Shown here in pieces: positions 54,495 to 64,000 of a DNA stretch of 64,000 nt. The DNA comes from Tilletiopsis washingtonensis (lineage: Eukaryota; Basidiomycota; Exobasidiomycetes; Entylomatales). Positions within the stretch are counted from its first letter, which is position 1; every line of letters begins with the position of its first letter. The position numbers and the translations under genes were made by a program. A model generated the notes under the pieces. It made no database searches and was not told where the DNA came from. It saw nothing but the letters and a program-made list of their open reading frames with translations. The stretch is taken from positions 456,506-520,505 of the forward strand of contig NW_020312004.1 of NCBI RefSeq assembly GCF_003144115.1, written 5' to 3'.

Positions 54495-55405
54495 TTCAGA
54501 CCATTGTGATTGTGCGCTCTGACCCTCGCTCGGGGCAATGGATGCTGGTGACAGGGGCAGCCGGCGCGGACAGACGGCGCGACATGGAGCAGCAGCAGCG
54601 TCACAAGGGGGCAGGACGCTTGCATCAAGCAGCCAGATGCATGCCACAAGCAGCAGGAGACATGCTGCACCAGCCTTGCCACGTGACGGGCTTGCAGCAA
54701 GATGCAGGGCATGCTTGTCACTCAGCTTGTTGAGGATACCAAGTGTTGCACTGCAGTTGCAGCTGAGCAGCAGCAAGAACAGGTGCAGCAGAAATGTGCT
54801 GCTTACCTCAGTAAGGCCGCTAATGCGCAGCAGAAGCTGGGTAGTCACCAGCCAGACATGCGCCAGAGGTAGGTTGATGTGCAAAAGACAAAGGTTGCCA
54901 CCAATGCTGCACAGATTTCCAAGGACAGTCTGTGAATTGCTGCATGCCAGGCGCAGCAGGACAAGGTCAACAGCAAGCAGGCCAACTGCAGCAGGCGGCA
55001 GATGCTGTGCAATGTGCATCAGAACAAGGCGGGGGAGAGGCCTGATGTGCTGCTGCTAGAGTTAAAGCGTGTGCCAAGAAGTTCAACAATGCTGCATTGC
55101 ACCTTGGTGCGGCCTGCGGGCAATTTGACTGCAATGCAGACACACTTGGCTCTGTGCAGCTCAACATTGCCAATGAGTGGCTTGCCTTTGAGGTTGAGAT
55201 CAAGTCATGGGCCAAGATAGCACTGCATGAGGAAGCCAAAGTCAGGCTCAGTACTGCCTGGCTGTAGGAGCGCAACAAGGCAGCCATTGGCACAAGCAAG
55301 ACACCTGTGGACCCTTGCAAGTAGGCCACTAGCAATGCTAGGGCGCCAATGTTGCATTGCTTGCGCAAGGCATGCGCAAATGCAAGACGGAGGATGCAGT
55401 TTGCA
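54495..55405. other. Decayed, compositionally foreign DNA left of the LTR element
   Basis: From about 54590 the GC content falls and the codon texture of the neighbouring genes disappears; CAG/GCA/TGC-rich, A/T-richer DNA continues to the LTR. Short open frames on both strands have no recognisable domain. It may be an old, decayed repeat or gene remnant; I could not name a family. Confidence 0.5.
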
Positions 55406-55868
55406 TGTCATGAACTGAGCGGAAGATTGCCTACAGAACCCTCTGGAACCCCGCGGAACTCTATAGATCCTCAGAGAACCCTCTGGAACCCCATGGAACG
55501 TCCTAGAACTCTACGGAACCTGACAGAAGCGTACGGAACTGTGCAGAAGGTTACAGATCCTTACAGATCTGCCTGGAACATTCTACCATGTTCCATCTGT
55601 TTCCACTACCTTCCATCCCCTTCCATGAGCTTCCCTCACAGAACACTGTAGAACCCGCATTGCGTCTTCCCTGCTCTGCCCTCTAAGGTATAGAAGGAGG
55701 GCCTCCCCCACTCCCACATGTAGATAGTCAGTTCTGATCTTGCATTGTCACACCCTCCTCTCTGGCAAGGGTCTAGGTTCTTGACTAGGCTTCCAGAGCT
55801 TACTCAGATCCTGCGTGGCTGCCTGCCAGACTCCTGTTGCCTTCCTCCTGGGCCTTGCCCACGTGACA
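55406..55868 (+). repeat. 5' LTR of the chromovirus
   Basis: Begins TGTCATGAAC and ends CACGTGACA; 463 bases, aligned without gaps to the 3' LTR. Contains repeated AACCCTCTGGAACC-type units and a TATA-like region about 150 bases before its end. Confidence 0.93.
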
Positions 55869-56429
55869 GAAGATTAGAACTCCCTCTGGCGCTCAGCCAC
55901 ACCCGGACTCAGCGGTGTATCTACGGAAAAAGCGAATCTACGGACAGCCCGGCGCCGTGGGAAACCAGTGACCTCTGCCATAGGTGGTATCTGCAGCCCT
56001 GCCACTGCGAAGCTCTCCTGGGGAACTGCAGCGTGCGGAGGGGCCTGAAGGCTTGCTGAAGCTACTGGAGTCCTAGGCACCCCAGGCAGCGGAGCGTGAG
56101 CGCAGGCTTCCTTAGCTAAAAGCTTCCTGACCCACACAGGCAGGGAGGCCTCAGAGGCCAGCCGGGCAACAGCCCACCTGACCTGTAGGGAAGCACCACT
56201 CCCCGGACAACTCAAGCAACTCAAGGAACACTCTACGCTGCGCACGCTCTGCGCTTCTCTACGCCGCGCACACCACATCCTCTACGTTGCTCTACGTCAT
56301 CCTCGCTTCTACGTGAAATCCTCAGTGCTCTTCCACGTCATCTGCGCTTCTCAGCGCTTCCAGCCACTTCCAGTCTGCGCAGCAAGTATCCTCAAGGCTT
56401 CTGCGCTTCCAGCACCATCCAGTTGGCGC

Positions 56430-56700
56430 TTCCACGCGCTTCCAGTCACTCCTAGGCTGCGCAGCATAAGCATCAGCCCCCTGCGCCTCTAGGAGAATCC
56501 AGTCTGCGCTTCCACGCGCTTCCAGCACCATCAAGTCAGCCTTTCCACAGGCTTCCAGCCTAGGCTGCGCAGCATTACCATCAGCCCCCTGCGTCTCTAG
56601 GAGAATCCAGTCTGCGCTTCCACGCGCTTCCAGCAACATCAAGTCAGCCTTTCCACAGGCTTCCAGCCTAGTCTGCACGGCATAACCATCAGCCCCCCGT
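56430..56700 (+). repeat. Tandem repeats (period about 108 bp) in the element's leader
   Basis: The unit starting TCTGCGCTTCCACGCGCTTC at 56503 recurs at 56611; partial, more diverged copies lie on both sides. The wider leader 56330-57050 is full of the shorter motif GCTTCCAG. This is non-coding DNA between the 5' LTR and the gag part. Confidence 0.8.
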
Positions 56701-57217
56701 GCGTCTGGGAAATCTCCAGCCAGGACTTCCACGTCCTTCCAGCAACCTCCAGCCAGCGCAACAGCGCTTCCAGTCACTTCTAGACTGTGCAGCAACACCA
56801 TCAGCCCCCTGCACTTCTAGAAGCTTCCAGTCAGCGCTGCGGCGCTTCCAGTACCTCCAGACAGCGCAGAAAGCGCTTCCAGCATCATCAAGTCAGCGCT
56901 TGGTGCCTTCTAGGCCCTTCCTGGCCTGCAGACCTTCTCAGGGTTTCTGCAGGTAGCGCTTCCAGCAAATCCTAGTCTGCGCCTGGTGCTCTTCCAGCAG
57001 CTTCCTGGCCTACAGAAGCTTCTGCAGTCTTCTCTAGGCGGCGCCTCCAGCAAGGCCCCAAAAAGGTATAAAACCAGGGCCTCTCCAGCACCTCCAGATC
57101 CCCGAAAAAAGCAACAACCAACCAAGAACCAAGTCAAGGATCCTCTCTGCGTCTCTCTGGCCTCAAGAAACCTCTCTGCGCCTCTCTGGCCACTCTCAGC
57201 ACCTCCAGTCAAGAAAC

Positions 57218-58309
57218 ATGTCCGGCAACAACGTCCAGATGAACACCATGGAACAGCTCTCTCTGCAGCTTGGCAACATGTCTGCCATGATGCAGCAGAT
57301 GCAGCAAGCTCTTGACCAGCAGCAGCATGAGCTACAGGCCCAGGCCCAGCTCCTGCAGCAAGCGCAGCAAGTCCAGGCTCAAGCCCAGCCTGCGCCTCAA
57401 GTAATCCAGGTCCCCGTCCAGGCCCCTGCTCAGGCACCAACCTCTGCGGCCAAAGCCCTTGGCAAGGCTCTCCAGAAGCCTCCTACCTACGACGGAAAGA
57501 ACAGGAAGGAGGCCCAGACGTTCATTGCGCACCTCAAGCACTATATCAACGGAAATCCGGAAACCTTCCTCACAGATGACGCCAAGATCACATTTGCGGT
57601 GTCATATCTCCGCGACGCCGCCTTCAAGTGGGTGGAGCCTCATCTCCTCAAGGGCTCCAGCCCCCTACTCCATGACTTCCAGCTCTTCCTAGATGAGCTT
57701 CTGCGCAATCTGGGAGATCCGGACCGCACCAGGACCCTCACTAAGGAACTTCAGGCCCTCAAGCAAGTAGGATCTGCGGCGCACTACACCTCTCAGTTCT
57801 ACCAGGTCTCTTCCTTCCTGGGATGGAATGATGAGGCTCTGCGCGGGCAGTACTACACTGGCCTCAAGCCTGAGGTAAAGGATGCGCTTGCGTAGGCTTC
57901 TGAGGACCCTCAGACCCTCAAGGACCTCTCAGACCTTGCCATCAAGCTGGACAACCGCCTCTACGACCGCTGTATGGACAAGTTTGGCCCCAACAGCCGT
58001 CGTCAGGCATTCCAGGCCCCCCAGGCCTTCCAGAAAGCGACGCAGCGTACGTACAGGGCCCCCAATCATGGCCCTGCTCCCATGGATCTTGATTCTACGG
58101 CCACGCGCAAGTTCAAGCCACTCACAGACGCCGAGAAGAAGCACCGGCGTGAGAACAACCTCTGCATGTACTGCGGCAAGGCTGGCCACATGGCTGCACA
58201 GTGCAACCTCAAGAACAACAACCCCAGGAACAGCCGTCCTCCTGCGCGTATCCAGGCCACTATCCTCCCTGAAGGAGACTTTGAGCTGTCAAAAAATGCA
58301 GAGGCCTAG
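57218..58309 (+). mobile_element. Gag-like part of the chromovirus with zinc knuckle
   Basis: Begins with MSGNNVQMNTMEQLSLQ and a Gln-rich coiled segment, then a retrotransposon gag core (PPTYDGKNRKEAQTF; YLRDAAFKWVEPHL; GSAAHYTSQFYQV) and a CCHC knuckle (CMYCGKAGHMAAQC). Fossil; not intact. Confidence 0.88.
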
Positions 58310-58416
58310 AGCAAAAGATTAGTCACCCCTCTCTAGGCCAAGATTCCGGGTGCCACATCAACTCTCAACCAGTTGGCCCCCTGTATCTGTCAGCCAGCCT
58401 CGCTTCAGAACCCCTC

Positions 58417-59553
58417 TTGCTCCCTGTCGACCTCCTAGGACTCCTCAAGCCACTGCCCATCCCAAAGGCGCCCTGGCAGTCCCTATCCATGGACCACATC
58501 ACAGACCTGCCCAAATCAGGCGGATACAACGCCATCCTAGCTGTAGTGGACCGTCTCACCAAGGAAGCGCACTTCATACCGGCCAGGAAAAGTGACTCTG
58601 CGCAAGTCCTAGCCCAACAGTTCCTGGAGAACATCTTCCGCCTCCACGGCTTGCCCTCAGACATAGTCTCAGACCGTGGGCCCACCTTCACCTCCAAGTG
58701 GTGGAAAGCCTTCCTCAGCAACCTCAAGGTCCAGCCTAACCTCTCTACGGCGTTTCATCCTCAAAGTGACGGCCAAACAGAGCAGGTCAATCAGTCCATT
58801 GAGCAACATCTACGGATTTTCTGCGACCACCTCCAGGACAACTGGCAAGCGCTGCTCCCACTTGCTGAGCATGCGTACAACAGCACCTTCCACTCAAGCA
58901 TAGGGATGACTCCTTTCTATGCCAACCGTGGCTACCATCCCCGGCTCTCAATCACGCTTCAAGAGACCACAGTGCCATCTGCCACTGAGCAGCTGCGCCA
59001 TCTACAGGCGGTTCATCAACAAGCACAGGCCAACATCCAGCGCGCACAAGAACAGCAAGTCTACTGGGCAAACAAGAAGCGTCAAGACGCCCCTGACTTC
59101 AAGATAGGAGACCAAGTATGGCTCCTCCGCACCAACATCACCACCACACAACCAAGCAGCAAATTGGACGCCAAGCGCCTGGGCCCATTCCCCATAGAAG
59201 CAAAGATTGGGGACCGCGCATACCGCCTCACTCTGCCACCTACCATGCACATCCATCCGGTCTTCCACGTCTCTCTCCTTGAGCGTCACAAGCCAAACAC
59301 GCTCCCATCACGGCGCATCAATCCTCCGCCACCACCTGTGGTCAACAGTGATGGCACAGAGTCCTACGTGGTAGAGAAAATCCTGGACTCCCGGCGCTAC
59401 GGACAAGGACGCCGCAAGTACCTGGAATACTTTGTCCACTGGGAAGGCTATCCCATCTCGGACAGGTCCTGGATCCCAGCATCAGAGCTGGACCCTTCAA
59501 GCTCCCTGGTCAAGAGCTATCACCGGCGCTATCCCCACCGTCCAGGGCCCTAA
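58417..59553 (+). mobile_element. Integrase core and chromodomain part of the chromovirus
   Basis: Integrase motifs SMDHITDLP, IVSDRGPTFTSKWW and HPQSDGQTEQVNQ supply the DDE pattern. A GPFPIEAKIG region and a C-terminal chromodomain (YVVEKILDSR, YFVHWEGYP, SWIPASEL) follow. The upstream pol parts are not recognisable. Confidence 0.9.
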
Positions 59554-59590
59554 CCGCGCTCATCGAACAAGCGCTTACACCCGGGGGTAC

Positions 59591-60053
59591 TGTCATGAAC
59601 CAAGCGGCAGATTGCCTACAGAACCCTCTGGAACCCTGCGTAACTCCATGGATCCTCAGAGAACCCTCTGGAACCCCATGGAACGTCCTAGAACTCTACA
59701 GAACCTGACAGAAGCGTACAGGACTGTGCAGAAGGTTACATAACCTTACAGATCCGCCTGGAACATTCTACCAGGTTCCATCTGTTTCCACTACCTTCCA
59801 TCCCCTTCCATGAGCTTCCCTCACAGAACACTGTAGAACCTGCGTTGCGTCTTCCCTGCTCTGCCCTCTAAGGTATATAAGGAGGGCCTCCCCCACTCCC
59901 ACATGTAGATAGTCAGTTCTGATCTTGCATTGTCACACCCTCCTCTCCGGCAAGGGTCTAGGTTCTTGACTAGGCTTCCAGAGCTTACTCAGATCCTGCG
60001 TGGCTGCCTGCCAGACTCCTGTTGCCTTCCTCCTGGGCCTTGCCCACGTGACA
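59591..60053 (+). repeat. 3' LTR of the chromovirus
   Basis: 463 bases, same ends as the 5' LTR, with a clean TATATAAG box near 59873. Preceded by a purine-poor stretch and ACCCGGGGGTAC. Its right end abuts an unrelated ORF stub. Confidence 0.93.
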
Positions 60054-60157
60054 GGCTGGCCGGTGGTGCACATGGCGTAGAGCTCATCACGCGCCTTGTT
60101 GAGCATGCGCATGCCCAGCAGCGTGGCCGTCTTGGCGTGGGGGAGAAAAAGGTCCAT
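60054..60157 (-). pseudogene. 5' stub of an unidentified gene cut by the LTR element
   Basis: Reading away from the tRNA, an ATG at 60157 in a good context (CACCTCCACCATGG) opens a frame of about 34 residues: MDLFLPHAKTATLLGMRM, then LNKARDELYAMCTT. It looks like a real amphipathic N-terminus and has host-like GC. It runs straight into the 3' LTR boundary, and the DNA beyond the other LTR does not obviously continue it. I do not recognise the family. It may be a first exon destroyed by the insertion, or chance. Confidence 0.4.
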
Positions 60158-60505
60158 GGTGGAGGTGGTGGAGCGCAGCAGCGAGACGCGCCGCGGCGTG
60201 GGAGCGGTAGCTGCCGCACGAGACGCACCGCGGCGTGGGAGCGGCACGAGACGCGTGCGGGTGGCGGCAGCGCGGCAGCGACGAGATGCGGCGGCGGCGG
60301 CGGCGCGGCAGCTCCCGCACGAGACGCGTGGCGGCGTGGGAACAGCGCGGCGCCGCAGACGCGTCCGCCGCAGCGCGCAGAATTGGAAATTTCCGCCTTC
60401 GCTGCTCGGCCCTCCTCGCTGTTGCCCCTCCTCGCTGGCAAAAGCATGTCGCACGCGCATGTCGCACGCCTCGCATCTCGCAGCAACAGCTGCAGCAAAA
60501 GACGA
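60158..60505. other. GC-rich spacer with imperfect repeats
   Basis: Contains an imperfect series of GAGACGC(G/A)CC and GCGGCGTGGGA(G/A)C(A/G)G units between about 60183 and 60350, plus a CGGCGGCGG run. TTTT at 60497-60500 lies just downstream of the tRNA on its strand and is its likely Pol III stop. Confidence 0.6.
60497..60500 (-). terminator. RNA polymerase III terminator of tRNA-Leu
   Basis: A run of four T on the tRNA strand, five bases after the discriminator base. Confidence 0.7.
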
Positions 60506-60596
60506 TGACACCAGTGGGATTTGAACCCACGCCCCGAAGGACAAGAGCCGGACGGTAGCCTTAATCTTGCATCTTAGACCACTCGATCATAGTGCC
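60506..60596 (-). tRNA. tRNA-Leu (anticodon AAG) with an 11-nt intron
   Basis: Read on the minus strand: acceptor GGCACTA pairs with TGGTGTC (with G-U pairs) and discriminator A; D arm ATC...GAT with GAGTGGTCTAA loop (A box); anticodon stem CAAGA/TCTTG; loop TTAAGG, an 11-base intron (CTACCGTCCGG) after position 37, then C38; long variable arm TCCTTCGGGGC as in class II tRNAs; T arm GTGGG/CCCAC with loop TTCAAAT (B box). The anticodon AAG reads CUU/CUC Leu codons. Confidence 0.93.
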
Positions 60597-60905
60597 GGAG
60601 CGGATGGGCAGCGGCGATCAGATGGCGCATGAGAGCTGGCCGGCCTCGGAGCCGCTCGTGGGCGCTTGGCAGGGCGGGCGGGTGCGGCTGCGTCGCAGAG
60701 GGCGGCGCGCGCGGCGTGGCTGCCGCGTCTGCTCACGTCAGGCGCCGAGCAGCGCCGCCGCCCGAGTGCCGCACTCGCCGTGCTTCGCTCGTCTCCACCA
60801 CCTCCGTCTCCACGCGGCTTCGCTCGTCTCCACTACCTCCGTGCTTCGCCCGTCCCACCTTCACGCTTCGCCCTTCCCCCTCTTCTGGCGGTCCCTGCAC
60901 AGCGT
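60597..60905. other. Promoter region of the FAD oxidoreductase gene
   Basis: 309 bases between the tRNA 5' end and the oxidoreductase ATG. Contains two imperfect copies of CGGCTTCGCTCGTCTCCAC-like DNA (about 60780-60845). No gene. Confidence 0.5.
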
Positions 60906-62904
60906 ATGCTCGCGCGCGTCGCCCGCGCCATGCCCGCCTCCTCCTCCGCCGTGCCGCTGCGGCGCGCCCTCGCCTCCTCCACCTCGCCCGCCGCCGACGC
61001 CGAGGCGCCCGTGCAGAACGTCGTCGTGCTCGGCGGCAGCTACGGCGGCATGCACGCCGCGAGCGTGCTGGCACAGACGCTGCCGCCGAGCCACCGCGTC
61101 GTGCTCGTCGAGCGCAACTCGTGAGTCGCCAGGCCCGGTCGGCTTGTCCGCTGCAGCGCCGTCGAGCCGCTTGCCGCCGTACTGAGCCCATCCCCCACGC
61201 TTCACGCCTTGCCCACCACCCAGTCACTTCAACCACCTCTACGTCTTTCCCCGCTTCTCCGTGCTGCCCGGCCACGAGCACAGCTGCTTCATCCCCTACA
61301 CGTCGCTCTTCGACGCCGCGCCCGTGCGGCCACGGCGCAGCGGCGCCCGGCGTGCAGGCAGCAGCGCCGAGGGCAGCGCCGCGAGCGGCACGCAGCGCGC
61401 ACGGCACGGCCCCGCCGGCGACGGCGCAGCGCTGCTCGGCTTCTCCGCGCGCTCGCGCTCGCCGGCCGACAGCGAGGGCACGAGCAGCGCGTCGGCGTCG
61501 AGCGACACGGCCGTCTCGAGCAGCACGGCCGCCAGCACGCCGCCGGCGAGCGCGGCCGGCGACGACGACAAAGAGCGGCCAGTCGTCGTCGCACACCTCG
61601 ACGAGCAGGGCCACGTCCACGCCGAGGCCTCGTCCTCGTCTCAGATATCACCCGGCTTCGAAGACTCGCACGCGCACATGGTGCTGCAGGGCAGCGTCGT
61701 GTCGCTCAGCGCCACGCACGTCTTCGTCGAGCCCGCACACACGTCGAAAAAGAAGCTGTGGGGCATCGACTCGATTGCGCTGCCGTACACGCACCTCATC
61801 TACGCGCTCGGCTCGCACCTGCCCGACCCGCTGCGCACGCCGGCGCGCACCAAGGCCGACGGGCGCGCGTGGCTCGTCGCCATGCAGGAGCGCATCCGCG
61901 CGGCGCGCGACGTCATCCTCGTCGGCGGCGGCGCGCTGGGCGTCGAGTACGCGACGGACATCAAGTCGATCTACCCCGAGAAGCACGTCACGCTGATCCA
62001 CAGCCGCAAGCAGCTGCTGCCGAACTTCGACGTGCGCGTGCACGACGCCGCACACAAGGCGCTGACGGAGCTGGGCGTCGAGCTGGTGCTCGGCGAGCGG
62101 CTGGCGCTGAGCGAGGGCTGTCCCATGGGCAGCACGCAGTCCGCGCCCGTGCCCGTGACGTGCGACTCGTCTGCGCCGGGCGAGGGCGCGCAGGCGGCCG
62201 CCGAGGGCATGTGCATCGGCAACGGCCGCCGCCGCGTGCGCACGACGACGGGGCGCGAGCTCGAGGCGGACATGCTCCTGCTGTGCACCGGGCAGCAGCC
62301 GGCCTCGTCGCTCATGGCGCAGCTCTCGCCCGGCTCCGTCGACGCCTCCTCGCGGCTCGTGCGCGTGCGCCCGACGCTGCAGGTCGCGTGCCCCGAGGAG
62401 GCCGTGCCGCACACGATGGCGCCCACGGCGCCGTGCGGCGACTGCGACTGCTTCCTCGACAAGAAAGCAGACAGCGCAGAGCGCGAGAAGCTGCTGCGCG
62501 ACGAGGAGGGCGTCGAGTGTCTGCCAAACGTGTACGCCATCGGCGACGTGGCGGATGCGTTTGGCGCGCTCAACGCGGGCTACCAAGGTGCGTCGCATGT
62601 GCCCCACCTTATTGCTGCTTCTGACGCGCCGACAGCGTGGAACATGGCCGACGTCGCGGCTTCCAACATCCTCTCGCAGATCACCGCGCCCGCGTCGCCG
62701 CTGCCCGCACGCTTCAAGCCCGCGCCGCACATGCTCAAGCTGTCGCTCGGCGTGGGCAGGATGGTGTCGCAGGGCCCGCCCGAGCTCGACGAGGCGACCG
62801 GAGAGTCGCGGCCCAAGGTCGAGGTCAAGGAGGACCCGCTCGACCTCGGCGTCAAGGGCGTGTGGGGCATGGCGGGACACGGCACCGAGGACCTGTATCT
62901 CTAG
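60906..62904 (+). CDS. FAD-dependent pyridine nucleotide oxidoreductase, AIF/FSP1 (AMID)-like
   Basis: Two-dinucleotide-binding-domain flavoprotein. Exons 60906-61120, 61224-62587 and 62636-62904 give 615 residues. An Arg/Ala/Ser-rich start (MLARVARAMPASSSAVPLRR) resembles a mitochondrial presequence. FAD fold: NVVVLGGSYGGMHAASVLA; then HFNHLYVFPRFSVLPG; NAD fold: DVILVGGGALGVEYATDI; FAD-closing motif LPNVYAIGDVADAF; and ADMLLLCTGQQPASS. These match AIF/FSP1 or type II NADH dehydrogenase relatives; HFNH...FPR and the length favour AMID/FSP1. A disordered insert of about 110 residues (61330-61660) interrupts the FAD domain. Intron 62588-62635 is 48 bases, in frame, and easily missed. The stop lies in a short tandem repeat. 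Confidence 0.86.
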
Positions 62905-62947
62905 CTCCGGCTTGCACCTCTAGCTCCGTCTCTAGCTCCGGCTTGCA
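62898..62947. repeat. Short tandem repeat overlapping the oxidoreductase stop codon
   Basis: TCTCTAGCTCCGGCTTGCA (19 bases), a truncated CCTCTAGCTCCG, then the 19-mer again. The first copy contains the TAG stop. Confidence 0.9.
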
Positions 62948-62976
62948 TGGAATATGCAGAGCATTGTAGCATTGTG

Positions 62977-64000
62977 TCATTGCTCGCGCTCGACGGCCTC
63001 TGCCGCCCGGCCCACGAGCGCTCGTTTCCGCTTCATCTCGCCCTTGCCCATCTCGCCCGCGATGCCGACCTGCGTCTGTGCGATGCCGCGCTCGATGCGC
63101 CGCTGTCTTTGTGCTTCTCGCGACTGCACCGCCGCGGTCACAGACGGGCGTGGCGGCGGAGCGGCTGCAGCGCGCAGTGCACGGCGCCGATCTGCGACGG
63201 TAAAGACGCCGTTTTGCACGAGTGTGTACAGCGACGACGAGAGCCAGTAGACGAGCACCGCCTGCCGCGCGCGTCAGCACCGAGACGCCGACAGTACCCT
63301 GGCAACTCACAGCAGGCGCCTGGCTTGCCACCACGACAAAGACGATGCTGCCCGCGCGCAGAACGTTCGCCAGCACGCGGTTGCGCAGCGGCTCTGCGAC
63401 GCTCTGCTCAATCTGCTGCTCCATCTGCTCCTCTGCGGCCTTCTTGCCCTCTTGTTGTTCTGTATCTCGTTCGCGCTCGGTGCGCCGCATCCACTGCGTC
63501 AGCTCGACACTCGAGAGCGTGCTCATGCCGAGCGCGATGGGCCCCATCATGCTCCGGTCCACCTCGCGCAGGTCTGGGCCCATCGGACGCGTCAGCGCCT
63601 CGAGCGCCTCGCCTTCCAGGCCGCGCGCGGCGAGCACCTTTGCACCCTCGGCGAACTGCGCCTCGAGGCCGGGCGGCGCAGACCACCAGGGCTGCACCTC
63701 GGAGCCAAACGAGGAGTCGGGCAGGCCGATGGAGAGGCGGATAGTCTGCGACGCGATGATGAAGAGCGGCACTTGAATCGCCAGCGGCATCACGATGGTC
63801 GGAATCGGCGCACAGCGGTGCTGCGCCAGTAGCGTCTTGAGATGTGCTCTGAGCTGCAGAGAAGCAGTGTGAGCCAGCCGCACGGCAGACAGGCACCTTC
63901 AGCTTGACTGGCAGCTCGCCTGCAGAACGCCAACTGACGGGCCGCCTCTTTCCGGTCAAGCGCGCAGCTTCTCCCCAGCCGATGCACCACGACGGGTGCT
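62977..64000 (-). CDS. COX18: Oxa1/Cox18-family mitochondrial membrane insertase, 3' part
   Basis: Oxa1-superfamily insertases place mitochondrially made proteins into the inner membrane; Cox18 exports the Cox2 C-terminus. Visible exons: from at least 63959 to 63897, 63853-63311 and 63261-62977; the 5' end is outside the window. The YidC/Oxa1 pattern is visible: a cytosol-facing helix LRAHLKTLLAQHRCAPIP, a membrane segment TIVMPLAIQVPLFIIASQT, SMMGPIALGMSTLSSVELTQ, then LRAGSIVFVVVASQAPAAVL and VYWLSSSLYTLVQNGVF. The tail is basic (GEMKRKRALVGRAAEAVER). The short C-terminus without a long ribosome-binding coiled coil, and the 'QVPLFI..S.TIR' loop, favour Cox18 over Oxa1. Introns are 43 and 49 bases. 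Convergent with the oxidoreductase, 72 bases apart. Confidence 0.82.

Larger units (their letters stand above)
55406..60053 (+). mobile_element. Broken Ty3/gypsy chromovirus LTR retrotransposon
   Basis: A fossil element bounded by two direct LTRs of 463 bp (TG...CA ends). Parts recognisable between them: a leader with tandem repeats, a gag-like region with a CCHC zinc knuckle, and an integrase core followed by a chromodomain, which places it in the chromovirus branch of Ty3/gypsy. Protease, reverse transcriptase and RNase H are not recognisable, so the copy is broken (at least two breaks) and could not act alone. The two LTRs differ at roughly 18 of 463 positions by eye, about 4 percent, so the insertion is neither recent nor very old. 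I see no matching target-site duplication at the two outer ends. Its GC content is well below that of the host genes. Confidence 0.92.

Noticed and set aside
60183-60350. GC-rich repeats beside the tRNA as a possible gene
   Set aside because: Frames on both strands translate to Arg/Ala/Thr runs that follow the repeat period; no domain.
1-64000. CRISPR arrays, bacterial operons, Shine-Dalgarno sites
   Set aside because: No regularly spaced repeats of that type; spliceosomal introns throughout show a eukaryotic nuclear genome.

Overview
The window is nuclear DNA of a GC-rich, intron-dense fungus. Almost every gene is broken by introns of about 42-75 bases with GTGAGT or GTGCGT donors, a CTGAC/CTAAC-like branch site and a CAG acceptor. 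Several genes also carry one intron of 150-400 bases. Gene content (an AreA-type GATA factor, URA3, MET14, complex I NDUFB7, chromovirus-type Ty3/gypsy DNA) and intron style fit a basidiomycete, probably a yeast-like member of Pucciniomycotina or Ustilaginomycotina. I cannot name the species from sequence alone. The exon structures below were worked out by hand from reading frame, splice sites and family conservation; for the multi-exon genes the summed exon lengths are divisible by three.

Layout. 1-9.3 kb: glucosidase I (3' part, cut by the window edge), epsin ENT3, proteasome alpha5, a two-helix membrane protein of unknown function, and the tRNA m3C methyltransferase TRM140. 9.3-17.3 kb: a DUF4202 protein, a short coiled-coil protein, a PI-PLC-like phosphodiesterase, FCF1, and a METTL4-like MT-A70 methyltransferase. 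17.3-23.3 kb: a 2 kb gene-free leader followed by a 1,255-residue AreA/Nit2-type GATA factor. 23.6-33.1 kb: a START-like protein, pantothenate kinase with large extra segments, a Mob-family protein and an RNASEK/V-ATPase-f-like membrane protein. 33.7-35.1 kb: two tandem, mutually related mini-genes with a degenerate Myb/SANT-like domain. 35.5-43.1 kb: a monooxygenase-fold mini-gene with micro-exons, a ChaC gamma-glutamylcyclotransferase, URA3, MET14, a CYC2-like reductase and a SNAP43-like protein. 43.9-54.5 kb: an RNF216-like RBR ubiquitin ligase, ALG2, pyroglutamyl peptidase, NDUFB7 and a disordered protein with TQPL repeats. 54.5-60.1 kb: a base-compositionally foreign block containing a broken chromovirus with two LTRs of 463 bp. 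60.1-64 kb: an ORF stub cut by the element, tRNA-Leu(AAG) with an intron, an AIF/FSP1-like FAD oxidoreductase and a Cox18-like insertase cut by the window edge.

There is no operon logic. Genes are packed as divergent pairs sharing promoters of 150-1400 bases and convergent pairs separated by as little as 12 bases, so overlapping 3' UTRs and antisense transcripts are likely. Functional themes are housekeeping ones: N-glycan synthesis and trimming (ALG2, GLS1), endosomal traffic (ENT3), mitochondria (NDUFB7, COX18, CYC2-like), RNA modification (TRM140, METTL4-like) and nitrogen control (GATA factor).

The least explained items are the tandem Myb-like mini-genes, the TQPL-repeat protein, the decayed DNA just left of the LTR element, and the METTL4-like enzyme whose catalytic motif reads DPPY instead of DPPW.
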